A program made the position numbers and the translations under genes. This document shows positions 5,224 through 6,909 of a stretch of DNA of 6,909 nucleotides, piece after piece. This DNA comes from Selenomonadales bacterium. GTDB lineage: Bacteria; Bacillota; Negativicutes; RGIG982. Positions within the stretch are counted from its first letter, which is position 1. The number at the start of each line of letters is the position of its first letter. A model generated the notes under the pieces. It was given only the letters and a program-made list of their open reading frames with translations. It did not search any database and was not told the DNA's origin. The stretch covers positions 1-6,909 of the forward strand of contig JAFPBC010000185.1 of NCBI GenBank assembly GCA_017390595.1, read 5' to 3'.

Positions 5224-6438
5224 TCAATCATTCAGTATTTCGGTGATGCGCTCCATTATACTTTTGAAATGCTCATCAGTAGGGTTGCGCCAAGATCCTT
5301 CGATCGAGTACTGATAACGAATATAGTATAAAAATTTGTCGATCAAGTCGACATTGCATTCTGTATCCGAATGAGAGATCGCATCGATAAGCTCGGGGAT
5401 ACTGCAGGCGCGTGCTGCGATCCCATCTATTGCATAGGTTGCATTGCCGAGTGTGATAACATGTTTGTGTTGTAACAGAGCCTCCATACCAACAGTAGAG
5501 TTGACTGTAATAACGGCAGTTGCTTTGCTGATAAGCTGTTTGGTCGAGCCTGTTTTCAAAAATGTGATATCGGGATATTGTATGCGCAGGTCATCATAAT
5601 TACAACGTCCGTTATCAGAAGGATGCTCTTTGATGATGATACGTAATTTTTTTTGATTTGACTCATTGTACTGACGAACTGCAGCTGCAACCCATTCGGT
5701 AAGTTCTGCCATATTGCGTATATATGGAGAATGCAATATGATCTGTGTATCATCATGGACTTGGAAAGGCACAAACAAATATGGTGTATCAAGATCCGGC
5801 GTTTCCTCGGCAATAGAAGGAGATGCTTTTTTCTTTTGGTACCATTTTTTCTTCTGTGCTCTGATCGGTGGTTCTTCGGTAAGGAGAGCGTCGAGCTTAG
5901 ATCTGTCGATAGGAAGATCGCGGAAGAAATCAGCCGTTTTTTCCGCGAGGATACCTGCAGCATTGACACCTTTTGGATCTAATGTAGTCGTATTTGGCAA
6001 AAGACCGTTTTCAAAGAAACAAGTTTTGGCGCCATAAGCTTTTGCTGCTTCTATCGCGGCAGCTCGTTCTACTGTATTACCATTCCAAACGCATACCATA
6101 TCGATATGGTTCGATTGTAAGTAGTTCCATATCCGTGTAAAGACGTGTTTGGCGATGCGTCTTAACGTAGCTTCTTTATGAAGATATCCGCGAAGGCCTG
6201 TGAATTTACGTATTTGCCCTTTTTTGAAGGAAAAATAGATACTACGATCGATACTTTCGGTTGTTAAGCTTGATGGAAGCGCAGATTCCGATACAGGCAA
6301 TAACATATCCCGATAATAAGAAACGTTGTAATGAAAATAAAAAATATCATATTCTTTCGATAAGTGCTCGCCGATCTGAGAAAAATAATTCTTTTGATGG
6401 CGATTGACGCTAACGAATAAGATCTTTTTCTTTTGCAT
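5224..6438 (-). CDS. KpsS/LipB-like capsule polysaccharide biosynthesis protein
   Basis: This 404-residue protein resembles the KpsS/LipB family (capsule synthesis, PF05159-like). In ABC-transporter-dependent capsules, KpsS adds the first beta-Kdo to lyso-phosphatidylglycerol to start the glycolipid linker, at the cytoplasmic membrane face. Recognisable blocks are WNGNTVERAA (118-127), FFENGLLPNTTTLDPKGVNA (141-160), VPFQVHDDTQI with a following HS (223-237), IKEHPSD (269-275), TVNSTVGMEALL (311-322) and LGNATY (330-335). These match the ENG, TL-GVN, Q-x-HxD-Q, KEHP and NST-xG-xEAL patterns of the family. A Lys-rich stretch (196-204) is probably a linker. An ATG 30 nt upstream (6468) is in frame, but I chose 6438 because GGAGGT (minus strand, 6445-6450) sits at the right distance from it and would lie inside the coding region otherwise. 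Donor and acceptor here are not proven. Confidence 0.88.
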   Translation of the reverse strand: MQKKKILFVSVNRHQKNYFSQIGEHLSKEYDIFYFHYNVSYYRDMLLPVSESALPSSLTTESIDRSIYFSFKKGQIRKFTGLRGYLHKEATLRRIAKHVFTRIWNYLQSNHIDMVCVWNGNTVERAAAIEAAKAYGAKTCFFENGLLPNTTTLDPKGVNAAGILAEKTADFFRDLPIDRSKLDALLTEEPPIRAQKKKWYQKKKASPSIAEETPDLDTPYLFVPFQVHDDTQIILHSPYIRNMAELTEWVAAAVRQYNESNQKKLRIIIKEHPSDNGRCNYDDLRIQYPDITFLKTGSTKQLISKATAVITVNSTVGMEALLQHKHVITLGNATYAIDGIAARACSIPELIDAISHSDTECNVDLIDKFLYYIRYQYSIEGSWRNPTDEHFKSIMERITEILND

Positions 6439-6670
6439 GAAGAAACCTCCGACTAAGAATAGCGACATTTAAATAGATGTGAAAGATGCTATTGATTTAT
6501 ATATAGATATAATATAGTATATGATAGTAACTGTAATATATAAAAATAAATGCAAAAATGAGTTTGATGTCGGTATAAAACCATCATTGATAACAAGTCA
6601 CACTATATCTAATTATATATCTTTTTTTTATTATTTTCAAATCGCAAATTTATTACAAGGAGGGGTTTTG
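6439..6670. other. AT-rich intergenic spacer upstream of the kpsS-like gene
   Basis: About 230 nt with no convincing gene; 6481-6660 counts to 38 G/C in 180 (21%). It must hold the promoter of the minus-strand kpsS-like gene, but the many TATA-like words make any single -10 choice arbitrary. The kpsS-like ribosome binding site is ACCTCC at 6445-6450 (read on minus). A T-run (6622-6629) lies within it, without a clear stem. AAGGAGG at 6657-6663 points rightward toward ATG 6671. Confidence 0.6.
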
Positions 6671-6862
6671 ATGCCACGGCTGATCAAACAAACAATACGC
6701 AGAAATAAAGGGCATGGCAAAGGCATAACGATACCAACCGGAAGAAGCAAAATTGTAACTACAACTCTCTGCAAAGGGAAACAGTTTCGGCATTCACACG
6801 CTCCACAGCATTCTTTACATATGCCACGCAACCGTCGATCACCTCACCCAAGTTGTGCGTAG
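6671..6862 (+). CDS. Doubtful 63-residue open reading frame with a good ribosome binding site
   Basis: ATG at 6671 is preceded by AAGGAGG (6657-6663) at 7 nt, which is the only support. The peptide (MPRLIKQTIRRNKGHGKG...) is basic, with many Arg, Lys, His, Ser and Pro residues, and I do not recognise it. From about 6810 it runs antisense to a clear gyrA/parC-like stretch, and its final part is simply the complement of that conserved coding sequence, which argues against a real protein. It may be chance, or the start of a gene fused to gyrA sequence by a rearrangement or misassembly. Confidence 0.18.
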   Translation: MPRLIKQTIRRNKGHGKGITIPTGRSKIVTTTLCKGKQFRHSHAPQHSLHMPRNRRSPHPSCA

Positions 6863-6908
6863 GCATATTGGTCGCCATACCCACAGCAATACCGCTAGCA
6901 CCATTCAC
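6759..6908 (-). pseudogene. Truncated DNA gyrase/topoisomerase IV subunit A fragment
   Basis: On the minus strand, 6908 down to 6810 encodes VNGASGIAVGMATNMPTHNL then GEVIDGCVAYVKN. This is the signature of type IIA topoisomerase A subunits (usual form NG-x-SGIAVGMATN-I-P-x-HNLGEV-I/V-D), which break and rejoin DNA through a tyrosine that lies N-terminal to this part. The frame is open at the window edge, so any 5' part is outside. After 6810 the expected sequence (toward the DFPTGG motif) is lost and TAG at 6759-6761 ends the frame, leaving out roughly three quarters of a normal protein of about 800 residues. GyrA seems likelier than ParC but I cannot tell. It is a duplicate fragment, a decayed copy or an assembly junction. 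Confidence 0.75.
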
Positions 6909-6909
6909 C

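Noticed and set aside
5714..6037. Two overlapping + strand frames opposite the kpsS-like gene
   Set aside because: Both are shadows of the minus-strand gene with no ribosome binding site and no motifs.
6587..6615. TTGATA followed 17 nt later by TAATTA as a promoter for the 6671 frame
   Set aside because: The -10 match is poor and in such AT-rich DNA similar pairs occur by chance many times.
1..6909. CRISPR arrays, tRNA or rRNA genes, riboswitches, phage or defence genes
   Set aside because: No regularly spaced repeats, cloverleaf-like sequences, rRNA signatures or recognisable riboswitch cores were seen on either strand, and none of the proteins belongs to a known defence family.

Overview
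The window looks like chromosomal DNA of an anaerobic, diderm Firmicute of the Negativicutes (Selenomonas/Megamonas/Mitsuokella-like). This is inferred from a fumarase end followed by a Bacillus-type fumarate reductase/succinate dehydrogenase operon, as expected for succinate/propionate fermenters, together with ABC-type capsule genes that normally need an outer membrane. The genus cannot be fixed by eye.

Region 1 (1-3453) is the energy-metabolism block. It holds the last 51 codons of a class I fumarase beta subunit, then frdC/sdhC (di-heme cytochrome b), frdA/sdhA (flavoprotein) and frdB/sdhB (iron-sulfur protein), all on + with short gaps, closed by a strong intrinsic terminator at 3421-3453. 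Fumarase makes fumarate from malate and the membrane complex reduces it to succinate with menaquinol. The genes are about 50% GC in sampled lines and use codons typical of highly expressed genes.

Region 2 (about 3454-4100) is a solo IS200-type insertion sequence. It has one HUH/Y1 transposase gene (TTG start), hairpins near both ends, and a 5' leader that can fold to bury the transposase ribosome binding site. No tnpB accompanies it.

Region 3 (4214-6438) is a surface-polysaccharide locus of about 40% GC in a sampled line. A Stealth-family sugar-phosphate transferase (+) converges on a KpsS/LipB-like capsule gene (-), and they share a nearly perfect bidirectional terminator.

Region 4 (6439-6909) starts with a strikingly AT-rich spacer (about 21% GC over 6481-6660). 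At the right edge lies a minus-strand fragment of gyrA/parC whose reading frame loses similarity at about 6810 and stops at 6759. It is a truncated duplicate, a decayed copy or an assembly junction.

I did not find a clear undescribed system. The best leads are the gyrA fragment, the RBS-sequestering leader of the IS, and an 18/19-nt repeat shared between the frdC-frdA gap and the Stealth gene leader.
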